Source: Stieleria sedimenti
GTDB taxonomy: Bacteria; Planctomycetota; Planctomycetia; Pirellulales; Pirellulaceae
Assembly: GCF_025060895.1 (NCBI RefSeq)
Contig: NZ_JANZKV010000079.1
Span: 1-62,193, forward strand
DNA: 62,193 nt
Reading direction: 5' to 3'
Below the pieces are notes generated by a model that did not search any database, was not told the DNA's origin, and was given only the letters and a program-made list of their open reading frames with translations. Numbering within the stretch: the stretch's first letter is position 1; every line of letters starts with the position of its first letter. This document shows positions 1-9,428 of the stretch, in pieces. The position numbers and the translations under genes are program-made.

Positions 1-1057
1 AACGACGCCCTGTCTGCTTCGTCCTCTGGGCATCGAGATGGTCCGGTCGGCCCGCAATGGCTGAAAACAGGCTGCCGAAGTTTGCGACCAGCGACAACCA
101 AAGCGTCGGCGATAAACCAAGACGCTCCAGGATTGGCGGATACCCTTTCGGGGTACTGCCTCGCTTGCCCGCAGCCAAATGACGAGCGCTCCAGTCCAAC
201 ACTTCCAAGTAGTTCTCTTCGCTCATCGAAAGGAAACCCTTATCGCTACAGCGGGCGTTCGTTTTGCTCGGCTGCGGTCCAACTGGAGCGTTTGCCTCGT
301 GAAGATTCACGGGTGCAAGAAAGGCGTCCGCACGGCGAGCTTGCGGAACGGCGGTTGGTGTTTTGTCATCAACTGACGCCTTCGATTTGTCCTCTGGAAC
401 CTGCTGTGAAGCCTGGACGGATTCGACCCGCCGTTGCGCCGACGTGTGGTCACTCAGCTCAACCGTCTCCGCGAGGCACGCTCGGATTAGATTCAGATCG
501 ACATAGACAGAACAAGCCAAAACAGCCTCTTCATCGACCAGCGGAACGGCTTTGAAGCGTCCCTCGAAAAAATGCCCCCTCATGTCGTCTTCCATGTGGG
601 CACGCTGAGCGATTCGCTGATTCAACAGACGCATCCACCAGGAGATGTTGCTCAGCCGCTCGCGGATCTCGGCTAGCTTCTTGGGACATTTCCGAATGCG
701 ATCCAGTTCCGACGCTGACGGCGCCATCGGATTGCCCTGGTCGTCTCGTCGCTCGGGGCAAATCGTCAGCCAACGCCGGGCCACTTCGGTGTCGTCCCAC
801 GTCTCAACGATGTCAGCCCGAGATCGCAGCATTAGGTGGAAGTGGTTGGAAAGAATGGCGAAGGACAGTAAGTCGATCGCGAAGCACGCTGCGAAGCGTT
901 GGAGGTACTCTTCGATCCAGACTTTGCGGTGGTCGTAGTTCTTGCCAGAGATCGAATCCTCGCCGAAGAGCCAGCAACCGCGCGTGGTTCGGCTGATGAC
1001 GTGAAAGACTTGAACTTCGCTCGGATCCAGCACTTCGGAACGATTGGATCTTGCCAT
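1..1057 (-). CDS. IS200-like (Y1/HUH) transposase, REP-associated type, partial at window edge
   Basis: The reading frame starts with ATG at 1057 (MARSNRSEVLD) and stays open to base 1, so at least 352 codons are present and the C-terminus lies outside the window. It shows the hallmarks of the Y1 tyrosine transposase family: a histidine pair in SNHFHLMLR around residue 75, and the segment VYVDLNLIRACL around residue 185, which matches the Y..LNPIRA block typical of REP-associated transposases. The family nicks and joins single-stranded DNA through an HUH metal site and a tyrosine. A long variable C-terminal extension follows, as in planctomycete members. The frame has no other gene within it. 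A cluster of short hairpins lies immediately upstream (1226-1410), consistent with a RAYT/REP pair. The family call is firm; activity is unknown. Confidence 0.85.
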   Translation of the reverse strand, partial: MARSNRSEVLDPSEVQVFHVISRTTRGCWLFGEDSISGKNYDHRKVWIEEYLQRFAACFAIDLLSFAILSNHFHLMLRSRADIVETWDDTEVARRWLTICPERRDDQGNPMAPSASELDRIRKCPKKLAEIRERLSNISWWMRLLNQRIAQRAHMEDDMRGHFFEGRFKAVPLVDEEAVLACSVYVDLNLIRACLAETVELSDHTSAQRRVESVQASQQVPEDKSKASVDDKTPTAVPQARRADAFLAPVNLHEANAPVGPQPSKTNARCSDKGFLSMSEENYLEVLDWSARHLAAGKRGSTPKGYPPILERLGLSPTLWLSLVANFGSLFSAIAGRPDHLDAQRTKQTGRR

Positions 1058-1225
1058 CGCAGAGTCTCCCCAACTCGTTTCTGGAAACTGCCGCGGGATT
1101 GAGGATCTTTCTCAACCATTCGCAGCGACGAAAAACGAGTAATCGTAATACTCTGACTAACTAACACCATTCCACCCGAATGGAGCCGTCACGTCAAGTA
1201 TTTTTTGGGCACATTTTCCGCAGAC

Positions 1226-1410
1226 GGGGTCTGTCCCCAATCAGTTCGTTTGCTTGCATCCATTCTGTGCTGCGACACCGCGAGGGTCTGTCCCCAAAGA
1301 TCAAACGGGGAAAGATCAAACGGGGACAGACCCCGGGCAGGCACGGTCGGTTGGGGTCTGTCCCCGGTGGTTGTTGCGCCGACGGGTAGGGTCAGGTAGG
1401 GTCTGTCCCC
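1226..1410. repeat. Cluster of five GGGGTCTGTCCCC hairpin repeats
   Basis: Five copies of a 13 bp motif with 4 bp arms lie between the transposase start and the end of the udgX-like gene. Plus-orientation copies are at 1226-1238, 1283-1295, 1353-1365 and 1398-1410, and an inverted copy GGGGACAGACCCC is at 1322-1334. Copies at 1283 and 1398 have A for the first G. A 15 bp tandem duplication (AAAGATCAAACGGGG) sits at 1296-1325. The rest of the 1058-1425 interval holds nothing else that I can recognise. The position next to an IS200-like transposase suggests REP/BIME elements that it may mobilise. Confidence 0.8.
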
Positions 1411-1425
1411 GGTGGGGGGCTGGGG

Positions 1426-2841
1426 TTAGTTTGGGGGGCGTGTTTGGTGGATGTGTCGCAGGTCGTCGACGAGTTGTTGTTGCATTTCGGTTCGTCGGTG
1501 CTGGTCGGGCATGCGGAGGATTGCGGCGGGATGCCACGTGGCCATCGTGCAATGGCACCAATCGGTCGCGCGGATCTCGCCGCGGTGCTTGGAGACTTGA
1601 AAGTCACGTCCGAACAGTGCTTGCGATGGCGTTGCTCCTAAACAGAGAATCGCAACGGGCTGGATCAGCGTCAGTTCCGCTTCCAACCAAGGCCGACAGG
1701 CGAACACTTCGCGTGCGTTGGGCTTTTGGTGCAATCGACGTTTGCCGCGGGATGTCGGCGGTTCGGTGAATTTGAAATGCTTGACCACGTTGGTCAGATA
1801 AACGTCACTGCGGCGGATTCCGGCACGTCTCAAGGCCTCATCAAGCAGTTTGCCGGCCGGACCGACGAACGGGCGTCCGTCCACATCTTCTCGATCCCCC
1901 GGTTGCTCGCCTACCAAAACGATTCTGGCATCCGGTGGCCCCTCGCCGAACACGGGTTGTGTCGCGTGTTGGTGCAAGTCACACGCCTGACAACCGACCA
2001 CCGCAGCGCGCAACGATTGCAAGTCGATTCGCTCGGGCATGTAATGCGTGGCCGTTTCCGCAAAGCCCTCGTTTTGATCCACCATCGCAGCGACCCGCTC
2101 GGGAGCAGTATGCAACAGATCGGCGATCAGCGACGTTTCCGGTAGTGTCGGCCAATGACGCACCGGCATCTCTCGTTTCATCGTGTCGACTTTCACGCGA
2201 GCCGGGTTGAAGATCGATGCATAGTACGTTTTCCAAAGCTCTTCCAACGCGTCCTCGTCGGGGGCGTCGCTGACCGGGACACCGGGGCCGTACTGCAGGG
2301 ACGTCTGGTCCCAGGTCACCGATTCATCAGGCGTGAGGATCGACCAATGCATGCCGCGGAACCTGCGGCTGAAGAACGGAGCGGCTAAGCGGACGATGCG
2401 ATGATCAGGGCGGTGCCACGCAACATAAACCTCTCGTCCGTCCGAATCGACCACTTTGCGAAACCGCACGAACGCCTTCATTTTGTGAACGTCTCGCGTG
2501 ACCGCTTTTCGCATCGTCATCAACGCGTCAACGTCCTCGTCGGTCGGGATCTGCAACAGATGACGTTCGCCGTGCATCAGACGCCACAAGGTTCGGTAGA
2601 GCAACGACCAGCGAGTCCCGGCGCGATGACAGGCGACGGTCTTGGCCAATTCCAAAAACGCTTTGGGGACGGTGAAGGCAGCTTGTGTCGCGGGAAGTTC
2701 CGCATCCCCATTGGAGTCGAACAAGGAAAGTTGCTCGTCGTCGGCCATCCAAGCCACCTGCTCCGGCGGCACGTCGGAGAGGAGCAACCGCCGCGCTTCG
2801 GTTCGCCACTGGTCGAACGTCTGGACCTTCACAAACCGCAT
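1426..2841 (-). CDS. udgX: UdgX-family uracil-DNA-binding protein with N-terminal DUF4130 domain
   Basis: This 471 aa protein has two parts. Residues about 1-240 match the DUF4130 domain that accompanies the radical SAM partner. Residues about 270-465 are a family-4-like uracil-DNA glycosylase fold: a CQAC pair at 284-287, GEQPGD at 311-316, a further Cys in ACRPW at 382, and WHPAAILRM around 436. The insertion GKRRLHQKP at 366-374 is the UdgX R-loop; its His (H371) corresponds to the residue that in mycobacterial UdgX makes a covalent bond to the abasic site after uracil removal. Expected role: excise and irreversibly trap uracil in DNA. It lies 9 bp downstream of the radical SAM gene on the same strand, an arrangement known for this pair. 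Confidence 0.92.
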   Translation of the reverse strand: MRFVKVQTFDQWRTEARRLLLSDVPPEQVAWMADDEQLSLFDSNGDAELPATQAAFTVPKAFLELAKTVACHRAGTRWSLLYRTLWRLMHGERHLLQIPTDEDVDALMTMRKAVTRDVHKMKAFVRFRKVVDSDGREVYVAWHRPDHRIVRLAAPFFSRRFRGMHWSILTPDESVTWDQTSLQYGPGVPVSDAPDEDALEELWKTYYASIFNPARVKVDTMKREMPVRHWPTLPETSLIADLLHTAPERVAAMVDQNEGFAETATHYMPERIDLQSLRAAVVGCQACDLHQHATQPVFGEGPPDARIVLVGEQPGDREDVDGRPFVGPAGKLLDEALRRAGIRRSDVYLTNVVKHFKFTEPPTSRGKRRLHQKPNAREVFACRPWLEAELTLIQPVAILCLGATPSQALFGRDFQVSKHRGEIRATDWCHCTMATWHPAAILRMPDQHRRTEMQQQLVDDLRHIHQTRPPN

Positions 2842-2850
2842 GACGTGAAC

Positions 2851-4113
2851 CTAGACCTCGCCGCTCAGGGCAGACTGGCGGGTGTCGAACAACATCAGCT
2901 GCTTCGGTTTCGGTTGTGCCCGCCTACGGAGATCGGCCTTGTCCAAATTGGCGAGCTCGGGATTGTGGTCCGCGGTTAACACAAAGTATTTGGCGCGGTT
3001 CCAGGCGACGCGCAGTTTCTTCAGGTCTTCGACGCGCACGTGCTTGTGCCGGCGAATGCCCAAGATCCGTTTGACGCTGCGGGCGCCGATGCCGGGGATC
3101 CGCAACAGTTCTTCGCGGCTGGCACGATTGACATCCACCGGAAAGAAATGCCGATTGGCGAGAGCCCAGGCCAGTTTCGGATCGATCTCGAGCGAAAGAT
3201 TCTGATCGGCCTCGGCGACAATTTCACTGGCGTCGAAACCGTAAAACCGCATCAGCCAATCGGCTTGATAAAGACGATGTTCGCGGACCAGCGGGGGTGA
3301 TTGGCCGGGCAAGCGGGCGTCGGCGTGCGGGATGGGGCTGTAGGCCGAGTAATAGACACGTCGGAGGTTCTGGCCGTCGTAGAGCTGTGACGCCGTCTTC
3401 AGGATCTCGACGTCGGGCGTGTCCGTCGCGCCGACGATCATCTGGGTGCTTTGCCCGGCCGGTGCAAAGTTCGGGGGGTGAAGCCCCGCATTCTGATCGT
3501 CTTTGGTTTCGTCGATCTTTTGTCGAATCCCCTGCATGGCATCGACGATTTGAGGTTTCTTCTTCTCCGGGGCAAGTTTTTGAAGGTCGCCTTCGGTCGG
3601 CAGTTCGATGTTGACGCTCAATCGATCGGCCCAAAGGCCGGCTTCTTGAATCAGTGCCTGCGACGCGTTGGGGATGGTTTTCAGATGGATGTATCCGCCG
3701 TAATGTTCATCCGTACGCAACTTCTTCGCGACGGAAATCAGTTGCTCCATCGTATAATCTGACGTCTGAATGATGCCGGAACTGAGGAACAGCCCTTCGA
3801 TGTAGTTGCGTTTGTAAAACTCGATCGTCAACGAGACGACTTCGTCGACGGAGAATCGAGCCCGCGGGGTGTCGCTGGAGATTCGATTGACGCAGTATTG
3901 GCAGTCGTAGATGCAATAGTTCGTCAGCAGGACTTTCAGCAACGAGATGCATCGACCGTCCGGCGTGTAGCTGTGGCAGATGCCCATCCCCTCGGTGCTG
4001 CCGATCTTGCTGCCAGCCCGAGTGGCCTTGGAACCGCTGCTGGCGCAGGAGGCATCGTATTTGGCCGCGTCGGCGAGAATCGCAAGTTTGTCACGAACGT
4101 CCATTTCCGCCAC
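2851..4113 (-). CDS. Putative DNA modification/repair radical SAM protein
   Basis: The 420 aa protein carries the radical SAM cluster motif CIYDCQYC (Cys67, Cys71, Cys74), preceded by the conserved GMGICHSYTPDGRC segment, and near residue 335-350 a helix-hairpin-helix (LLRIPGIGARSVKRIL) typical of DNA binding. This matches the family annotated as putative DNA modification/repair radical SAM protein, whose reaction is not established. The start drawn is GTG at 4113; ATG at 4104 (MDVRDKL) is an alternative. It sits directly upstream of the udgX-like gene (9 bp gap) and 89 bp after jetD, all on the same strand, so co-transcription with the defence operon is possible. Confidence 0.88.
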   Translation of the reverse strand: MAEMDVRDKLAILADAAKYDASCASSGSKATRAGSKIGSTEGMGICHSYTPDGRCISLLKVLLTNYCIYDCQYCVNRISSDTPRARFSVDEVVSLTIEFYKRNYIEGLFLSSGIIQTSDYTMEQLISVAKKLRTDEHYGGYIHLKTIPNASQALIQEAGLWADRLSVNIELPTEGDLQKLAPEKKKPQIVDAMQGIRQKIDETKDDQNAGLHPPNFAPAGQSTQMIVGATDTPDVEILKTASQLYDGQNLRRVYYSAYSPIPHADARLPGQSPPLVREHRLYQADWLMRFYGFDASEIVAEADQNLSLEIDPKLAWALANRHFFPVDVNRASREELLRIPGIGARSVKRILGIRRHKHVRVEDLKKLRVAWNRAKYFVLTADHNPELANLDKADLRRRAQPKPKQLMLFDTRQSALSGEV

Positions 4114-4202
4114 AGCAGAACCAGAGAGATGAGTTGGAAGAGGGAATGTCAGGGTAAGGATAGGTGTTTGGCAAGCCGGTCAGAAGCGAGTTGGATGCAG
4201 CA

Positions 4203-5357
4203 TCACCTGAGCAGCTCGACCAACCGTTCCATGGGCAGGTGTTCTTGTTCGATCCTTCGGTTGGTTCGGCAAACCCGTTCGTAGCACGCCCGCTCGTCGT
4301 CGTTGAGGCGGGGCAGTTCTTTCGGCTGCGAACCATTGCCGGCTGTGGCCAAGTCCAGAAATTGATCGAACACGCTTCCGTCCATCAACAGGCTTAGCAC
4401 GCCGGGCAACGCTTGCCGCAATCGGTCCAAGATGACAAATCCGTCGGCGTCAATGTCTCCCCAGTAAAACACAGGGTTCTCATGCAGCCATCGGATGTCT
4501 GCCAACTGAGTCACTCCGTTGCCCAGGCCACCTAACGCCAAGCCGCGTTGCATCTTCGGCAATGACAACAGATTGATTTTGTTTTCGACGATCAAGATTC
4601 TCGCGTCGGTCACCGCTAATTGCGACAGCGACTCCGCGGGCAGCGACAGTTCATCAAACGGCAGGCCGAGATCGGATTGCAAGGCGTCATCGAGAATTCG
4701 CAGCAAGAAATGCGGACGGGCATAACGCAATCCGTAACGAGGCTCAAACGCGTCGTAACCGTAGCGATGGTCGATGGTGTGCGGTGGCAAGACCACGTCC
4801 AGCCAGGTTGCCAGTCGACGCCGATGTGTTTCCAAGAGTTTGGTGGACACCGCCAGCGGCAATTCGCGGGCGAAACAATCCGGACGTGGATGCGCTTGAA
4901 AATAGTCCACAATGTCGAGCAACCCGTCCAGAACGTCGACGACCTCCAACAACTGCTTCCAATGACTGCGTTGCATCAGCCAACGCTCGAGTTCTGGCTT
5001 GCGGCGACGAAGCGTTTCGGTCGCCCGGCGGAGCACCGTCCACTGCGGCGAACATCCGGCCAAGCGGACCAAGTCCTGCATCGAATCAATCACGATCGCG
5101 GTGGGAAAATGATTCAGTCCATGCATCCGGCTGCGACGCGATTCGTATTGGACGGTGTAACCCTCGCCGGTGATCTCTTTGGATGCTTGCCGCAGTCGGT
5201 CGACTTGTTCGATTGCGGCGGCATGATCCTTTGGCAGAGCAAGGTTGGCCGGCACACGATGCGGAAAGAACGCGTCCAGCTGACCCGACAACCACGCCTT
5301 GACCGCCTTGGGGTAAATCCGTTTCGCTTTTTCGGCGATCGCTTCCGGCGTGATCAT
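4203..5357 (-). CDS. jetD: Wadjet defence system nuclease subunit JetD (DUF3322/DUF2220)
   Basis: 384 aa protein of the JetD family: an N-terminal DUF3322-like region and a C-terminal DUF2220/Toprim domain related to topoisomerase VI subunit A. Toprim residues are visible as ILIVENK (Glu258) and GDIDADG (300-306, Asp301 and Asp303), so the metal site looks intact. In characterised type I Wadjet systems JetD cleaves closed-circular plasmid DNA after the JetABC SMC complex has extruded it. The ATG overlaps the end of jetC by 4 bp (5354-5357). It is the last gene of the jetABCD operon. Confidence 0.93.
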   Translation of the reverse strand: MITPEAIAEKAKRIYPKAVKAWLSGQLDAFFPHRVPANLALPKDHAAAIEQVDRLRQASKEITGEGYTVQYESRRSRMHGLNHFPTAIVIDSMQDLVRLAGCSPQWTVLRRATETLRRRKPELERWLMQRSHWKQLLEVVDVLDGLLDIVDYFQAHPRPDCFARELPLAVSTKLLETHRRRLATWLDVVLPPHTIDHRYGYDAFEPRYGLRYARPHFLLRILDDALQSDLGLPFDELSLPAESLSQLAVTDARILIVENKINLLSLPKMQRGLALGGLGNGVTQLADIRWLHENPVFYWGDIDADGFVILDRLRQALPGVLSLLMDGSVFDQFLDLATAGNGSQPKELPRLNDDERACYERVCRTNRRIEQEHLPMERLVELLR

Positions 5358-8300
5358 CCGTTTGTCTTTTCCTCGCCCTGAACGGCCCGGTATTGTTCGG
5401 CGGTCAAACTGATCAGTTCGCTGCGGTTGGAATCGGGATCTTTGATGATGTGTCCGTACATCCCGACATAGCTTTCGGTGATCTTGGCCTTGGCATCCAA
5501 CGGTGCGACGATTGCCAATTGCAACCCGAAGCGGGCGAACAAATTCAGCGCGTACTTCGCCCGCGTGTCGTCGCTGCGAGAGAACATTTCGTCGACCATG
5601 ACAAAATGAAAACGATCGCTGTCGGTATCATCGGGCCGCAAGTCATATTGGTAGGCGATCGCCGCGACCAACACCAAGAACGCCAGCTTGCCTTTTTCAC
5701 CACCGGATTGGCCGGTGCCGCCGTCGTAGTAACTGCCGGGGTCTCCGGTGGCGGCATCGTACTCGCGGGCGGCGAATTTGAACCAGTTTCGCACGTCGAT
5801 GACCTTTTCGCGCCAGCGCAGGTTCGCATCGTCTCGCAATCGTCCGACGAGTTTTTCGATGCGATTGAACGTGGCTTCGTTGGCGTCGTCGGTTCCGCCC
5901 AGAGTGCCTTCCAAGCAGCCGGCCAAATCGCGGCGGAAGTCACGGATTTCCGCGTCGGTGGTTTCACTCGGTTCCAGCCGCATGTAGGTTCCCGGTCGCC
6001 AATCGAGTCGCCGCAGGGCTTCGTTGAGGACCTCGATCTTGCTGCGAATCTCTTCGCGTTCGTCTTCGAGTGAACCGTGCAGCAAGCCGATTTCCTGCAA
6101 CACTTTTTCTTTCAAACGTTGGCGAAAGCGGCGTTCATGTCTGGGCAAATCGTCTTGAATGATGCGTTGTTGCAGCGTCTCGAAATCGGGCAGGGACTGC
6201 GGTGTCGGACTCAATTCGGACTCAAAGACTGGGAACTTCGTCAGCAATCGCCCCATCGCCCGGGTCAAATCGTCGCGAATGGGGCTGACACGTTTTTCTC
6301 GATCGCTGACCAGCGCGGAAAGCTGATGAGTGACTTCGGTCGGCAACCGCCCCATGTTTTCGACGGTCAGCGTTCGGTCGCCGAGTTGCGCGTTGATTCC
6401 GGCGAAGTGTTGTTGAGCGTGATCAAGGCTGCCGTCGTCACGGGCCGCGACCAGTCCCGCCTCGACCGATTGCAGCGTGCGGTTTCCGTTGTCGAGCTGA
6501 TGCTGCGTTTTAGATCGTTCGTCGAAGTTGCGATCACGGTCTGACTCCAGCCCCTCGATCTCGGCTTTCACATCAGCCAGCTTGGCTTTCAGTTCTTTGA
6601 CGCGATCGTTGGACGCTTCCAATTTTTCTTTTTCCAGCCGCAACTGCGAGGCATCGAATTCATGGCGGTGATCGTCCATGGCGTCGAAGTCCGTCATCGC
6701 GGCCAGTTCGTCGAGAACAGTGAGTAGCGACGTGGCTTGATCGCTGGTTCGGCGGAGCGACGCGATCTGTGACTGCAACGTTGCGATTTGTGTCTGCTGG
6801 TCGCGAATGGATTGTTCCAAAGCTTGCCGTTTGGGACGGTTGTCCCAGCCGAGGACGAAGTGTCGGCGATCGTCTTGGCGGCTGCGATCGTCTTTGGCGT
6901 GTTGGCGATGGTTCTGCTTGACGTGTCGATGGATGGTCATCGCCCGTCGGTTGGCCATTTGAAATTCCGCGATCGTTTCACAAGCGAGGTGATCGAAGCG
7001 ATGCAGAACTTCACCGCGGACGTAGGATGCCAGTGGATGGTCATCGCGGTAGTGCAACATTTCCGGCAATGACAATTCATCGGAAACCGGGTTGGTGGGC
7101 GATACCGTCAGTGCGACACGGTCGTAGGTCAATCGCAGTCCGCGACCGCGGCCATCGATCAGTCGTTCGGCGTCGACGTAACCGGAAACTTTGGCGTACA
7201 GATCATCCGGCACCAAGAGTGTGCGTGCGAACGAATGCAGGACCTGTTCGATCGACGCTTCCCAGCGGGCGTGCTCGGGGTTTACGGTGACGAGCTCGGC
7301 CGCGAAGGGAAGATCCGAGGGCGACAATTTGAAGGCGGCACAAATCGCCGCTCGGACTTCGATGAACGCGTCCGGCAAGTTGCCCTTGCGGCGCCGCAGC
7401 GATTCCAGCTCCGAGGCATCTTCATCCAGTTGGTTCCGGAGGACACCCAGTTCGTAATCACAGCGACTGAGCTGTTCGGTGGCCGCCTGCCGACGTTCCA
7501 CCAGCGTTTCTCGGGTTTGCGAAATGTGCCGGTGCGCTTTTTCAAGCTGCTGGGCGCTGTTGATGACGATCTGAATCCCGGCTTGTTTCAGTTTGGCTTC
7601 GAAGATCAGGCGTTTTTCTCGTTTCGATTTCGCCTGCTGTTCCTCCGCGGCGATCAAGTCCGGCAGCCGTTGCAACCGGGCTCCGCCGCTGTGGGCGATC
7701 TCGTGTTCCAGCCGCGCCGAATCGCTGCGTCTGGCATGCAGCGACGCGTCGAGCAGTTCGATCTCTTGATCCAGATGTTCGATCCGCAGTTTCCATTGTT
7801 CACACAGCGGCCGCAGCAGGTCGGCGATTGCAGTGTCGAAAAACAACGGCGCGGACTGATGTTGGTCACGAGCTTGTTGCAGCTGATCGTTGGCGGTTCG
7901 ATAACGACGGCCGGTCTTGATGATGGGTGCCAGCAACTCAGATTGTTGACGCACTTGAACGAGGGCGCGGTGTGCTTCACTGAGTTCGGCGAAATGCTGC
8001 AACAGACTGGAAACCTTGTCGTTCCAAGGTTTTTTTTCCAGCATGTGGTCACGAATGAACTGATCGAGGCGCTGGACATCTTTGACCGCGACGGTCTGAT
8101 TGAAGATGTCCATCGCCTTGGGGCGAAACTTGACCTGTCGTTGGAACCAGCCGTGGTACTGTTTGTAGCTTTCGGTGACTTGGAATCCACGATCGGTCAG
8201 GGCGGACTTGATCTCGCTGCCGGACTTCAATCCGCCCAGATCGCCGGCGATGCTGCGGGCGCAGGTGTCGAATGCGTAATAGATTTTGCGATCACCCGAG

Positions 8301-8761
8301 GCGGTCAGGTACATGACCTGGCAGAGTGTGAACTGTTTGCCCGAGGTGCCGCTGGCGAAGGTCGCCAGCAGCGCGGTGTAAAACCCGCTGCCGTCGCGAA
8401 GGTATTGGATTTGAGGTTTCTCGTCGCGGCCGGCGGTACGGTCGTAGGCGCCTCGAATGTAGGTCCGTTCGTCGCGTTCTTTTTTCGTGGCCCCCGCGGC
8501 GACGTTGTAATTGCGAACACCGGGACGAACCAGCAGCGTCAGCATCGCGTCGACGAGTGTCGATTTGCCGGCGCCGTTTTCACCGACCAGCAGCGAGGTG
8601 GCACCGTGGGGCTTGAAGGAATGAACTTGGCCATCGAAGGTCCCCCAGTTGAAGACTTCGAAGGTGGATAGCCGAAAGCCACTGGGTCGAGGCGTTTCGG
8701 CGGCGTCTTCGCTGATGTCAAAGAGCGACAGGGGGCGTGACCGCGACGTGGATTCAGTCAT
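5354..8761 (-). CDS. jetC: Wadjet SMC-like ATPase JetC
   Basis: 1135 aa SMC/MukB-like ATPase. The head N-lobe has Walker A GENGAGKST at residues 60-68; the C-lobe has the ABC signature SGGEKGK beginning at 1019 and Walker B FVMVDEMF (1053-1060). Between them lie long charged coiled-coil stretches (about 300-470 and 640-1000) with a globular hinge-like section around 480-620. All ATPase motifs are present. JetC is the DNA-extruding motor of the Wadjet complex, partnered by kleisin JetA and KITE-like JetB. It overlaps jetB by 8 bp at its start and jetD by 4 bp at its end, which implies translational coupling. Confidence 0.95.
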   Translation of the reverse strand: MTESTSRSRPLSLFDISEDAAETPRPSGFRLSTFEVFNWGTFDGQVHSFKPHGATSLLVGENGAGKSTLVDAMLTLLVRPGVRNYNVAAGATKKERDERTYIRGAYDRTAGRDEKPQIQYLRDGSGFYTALLATFASGTSGKQFTLCQVMYLTASGDRKIYYAFDTCARSIAGDLGGLKSGSEIKSALTDRGFQVTESYKQYHGWFQRQVKFRPKAMDIFNQTVAVKDVQRLDQFIRDHMLEKKPWNDKVSSLLQHFAELSEAHRALVQVRQQSELLAPIIKTGRRYRTANDQLQQARDQHQSAPLFFDTAIADLLRPLCEQWKLRIEHLDQEIELLDASLHARRSDSARLEHEIAHSGGARLQRLPDLIAAEEQQAKSKREKRLIFEAKLKQAGIQIVINSAQQLEKAHRHISQTRETLVERRQAATEQLSRCDYELGVLRNQLDEDASELESLRRRKGNLPDAFIEVRAAICAAFKLSPSDLPFAAELVTVNPEHARWEASIEQVLHSFARTLLVPDDLYAKVSGYVDAERLIDGRGRGLRLTYDRVALTVSPTNPVSDELSLPEMLHYRDDHPLASYVRGEVLHRFDHLACETIAEFQMANRRAMTIHRHVKQNHRQHAKDDRSRQDDRRHFVLGWDNRPKRQALEQSIRDQQTQIATLQSQIASLRRTSDQATSLLTVLDELAAMTDFDAMDDHRHEFDASQLRLEKEKLEASNDRVKELKAKLADVKAEIEGLESDRDRNFDERSKTQHQLDNGNRTLQSVEAGLVAARDDGSLDHAQQHFAGINAQLGDRTLTVENMGRLPTEVTHQLSALVSDREKRVSPIRDDLTRAMGRLLTKFPVFESELSPTPQSLPDFETLQQRIIQDDLPRHERRFRQRLKEKVLQEIGLLHGSLEDEREEIRSKIEVLNEALRRLDWRPGTYMRLEPSETTDAEIRDFRRDLAGCLEGTLGGTDDANEATFNRIEKLVGRLRDDANLRWREKVIDVRNWFKFAAREYDAATGDPGSYYDGGTGQSGGEKGKLAFLVLVAAIAYQYDLRPDDTDSDRFHFVMVDEMFSRSDDTRAKYALNLFARFGLQLAIVAPLDAKAKITESYVGMYGHIIKDPDSNRSELISLTAEQYRAVQGEEKTNG

Positions 8762-9428
8762 CCGTTGTCTCCGAGGCGTCTTCGGGTTGCGTGTCCGCAG
8801 TCTGTTCGTCGCGACGTTTCAGTTCCGCGGTCAGATCCGTCCGCAGCCGTTCCAGTTCCGCCAGCGGCAACCTCGCTTTGAGGATGCGGCGAATTTCCCA
8901 ACTGGGCGGTTGTTTCTCGAAACGCCTGACATACTTCAGTTCCTCCAGTTTGCGGAGCTGGCCGCCCAGGTTGCGATTGGCGCGAACCGCATCGTCGTTA
9001 CCGGGGACAAGCGATTGCCAGATTTCTAACAGCGAAGCCTGGGGGATGACACAGCGGTCGTCGCGATGGATTTCTTCTTCAAAGCGGCGCAGCTCGTCGC
9101 GCAGCAGAACGCACAGCAACGAGGCCTCGAAGCTCAAGCGGATGCTGCGGAACAGTTTTGGGATCGGCGGATAATCCGGCGGCAAGACTTCGGGTTCGAT
9201 CTGCCGCAGGTACGCCATGCCGTCTTCTTCGTTGACGATCAGCATCAATCCGATCCGGGCGAAGTAATCGCTCAGCGGCGTCACACCAGCCAGGATCCGT
9301 TCCCAGGTGTCGCCGGCGTCATCGTGATAAACGATGCCCTGCAGCAATCGGACGGCGGCGGAAGCCCAGGGGACCGGAGGCGGCAGCGCATCGGGGTCCA
9401 AGGAATCGTGTTTGGATTCGTTCATCAT
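8754..9428 (-). CDS. jetB: Wadjet subunit JetB (DUF4194, KITE-like)
   Basis: 224 aa protein in the position and size range of JetB (DUF4194), the winged-helix KITE/MukE-like subunit of Wadjet. Visible features are the conserved opening LLQGIVYHDD and a central region with RIGLMLIVNEEDGMAYL, which is typical of DUF4194 proteins. The C-terminal 30 residues are acidic and probably disordered. Its ATG overlaps the jetA stop by 4 bp and its end overlaps jetC by 8 bp. Confidence 0.92.
   Translation of the reverse strand: MMNESKHDSLDPDALPPPVPWASAAVRLLQGIVYHDDAGDTWERILAGVTPLSDYFARIGLMLIVNEEDGMAYLRQIEPEVLPPDYPPIPKLFRSIRLSFEASLLCVLLRDELRRFEEEIHRDDRCVIPQASLLEIWQSLVPGNDDAVRANRNLGGQLRKLEELKYVRRFEKQPPSWEIRRILKARLPLAELERLRTDLTAELKRRDEQTADTQPEDASETTDD

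Noticed and set aside
1226-1410. CRISPR array
   Set aside because: Repeats are only 13 bp, irregularly spaced (19-44 bp gaps), one is inverted, and no cas genes are in the window.
7235-8671. Long plus-strand open frame (478 codons) opposite jetC
   Set aside because: It is a reverse-strand shadow of a well-supported SMC gene in GC-rich DNA; its translation has no recognisable motif.
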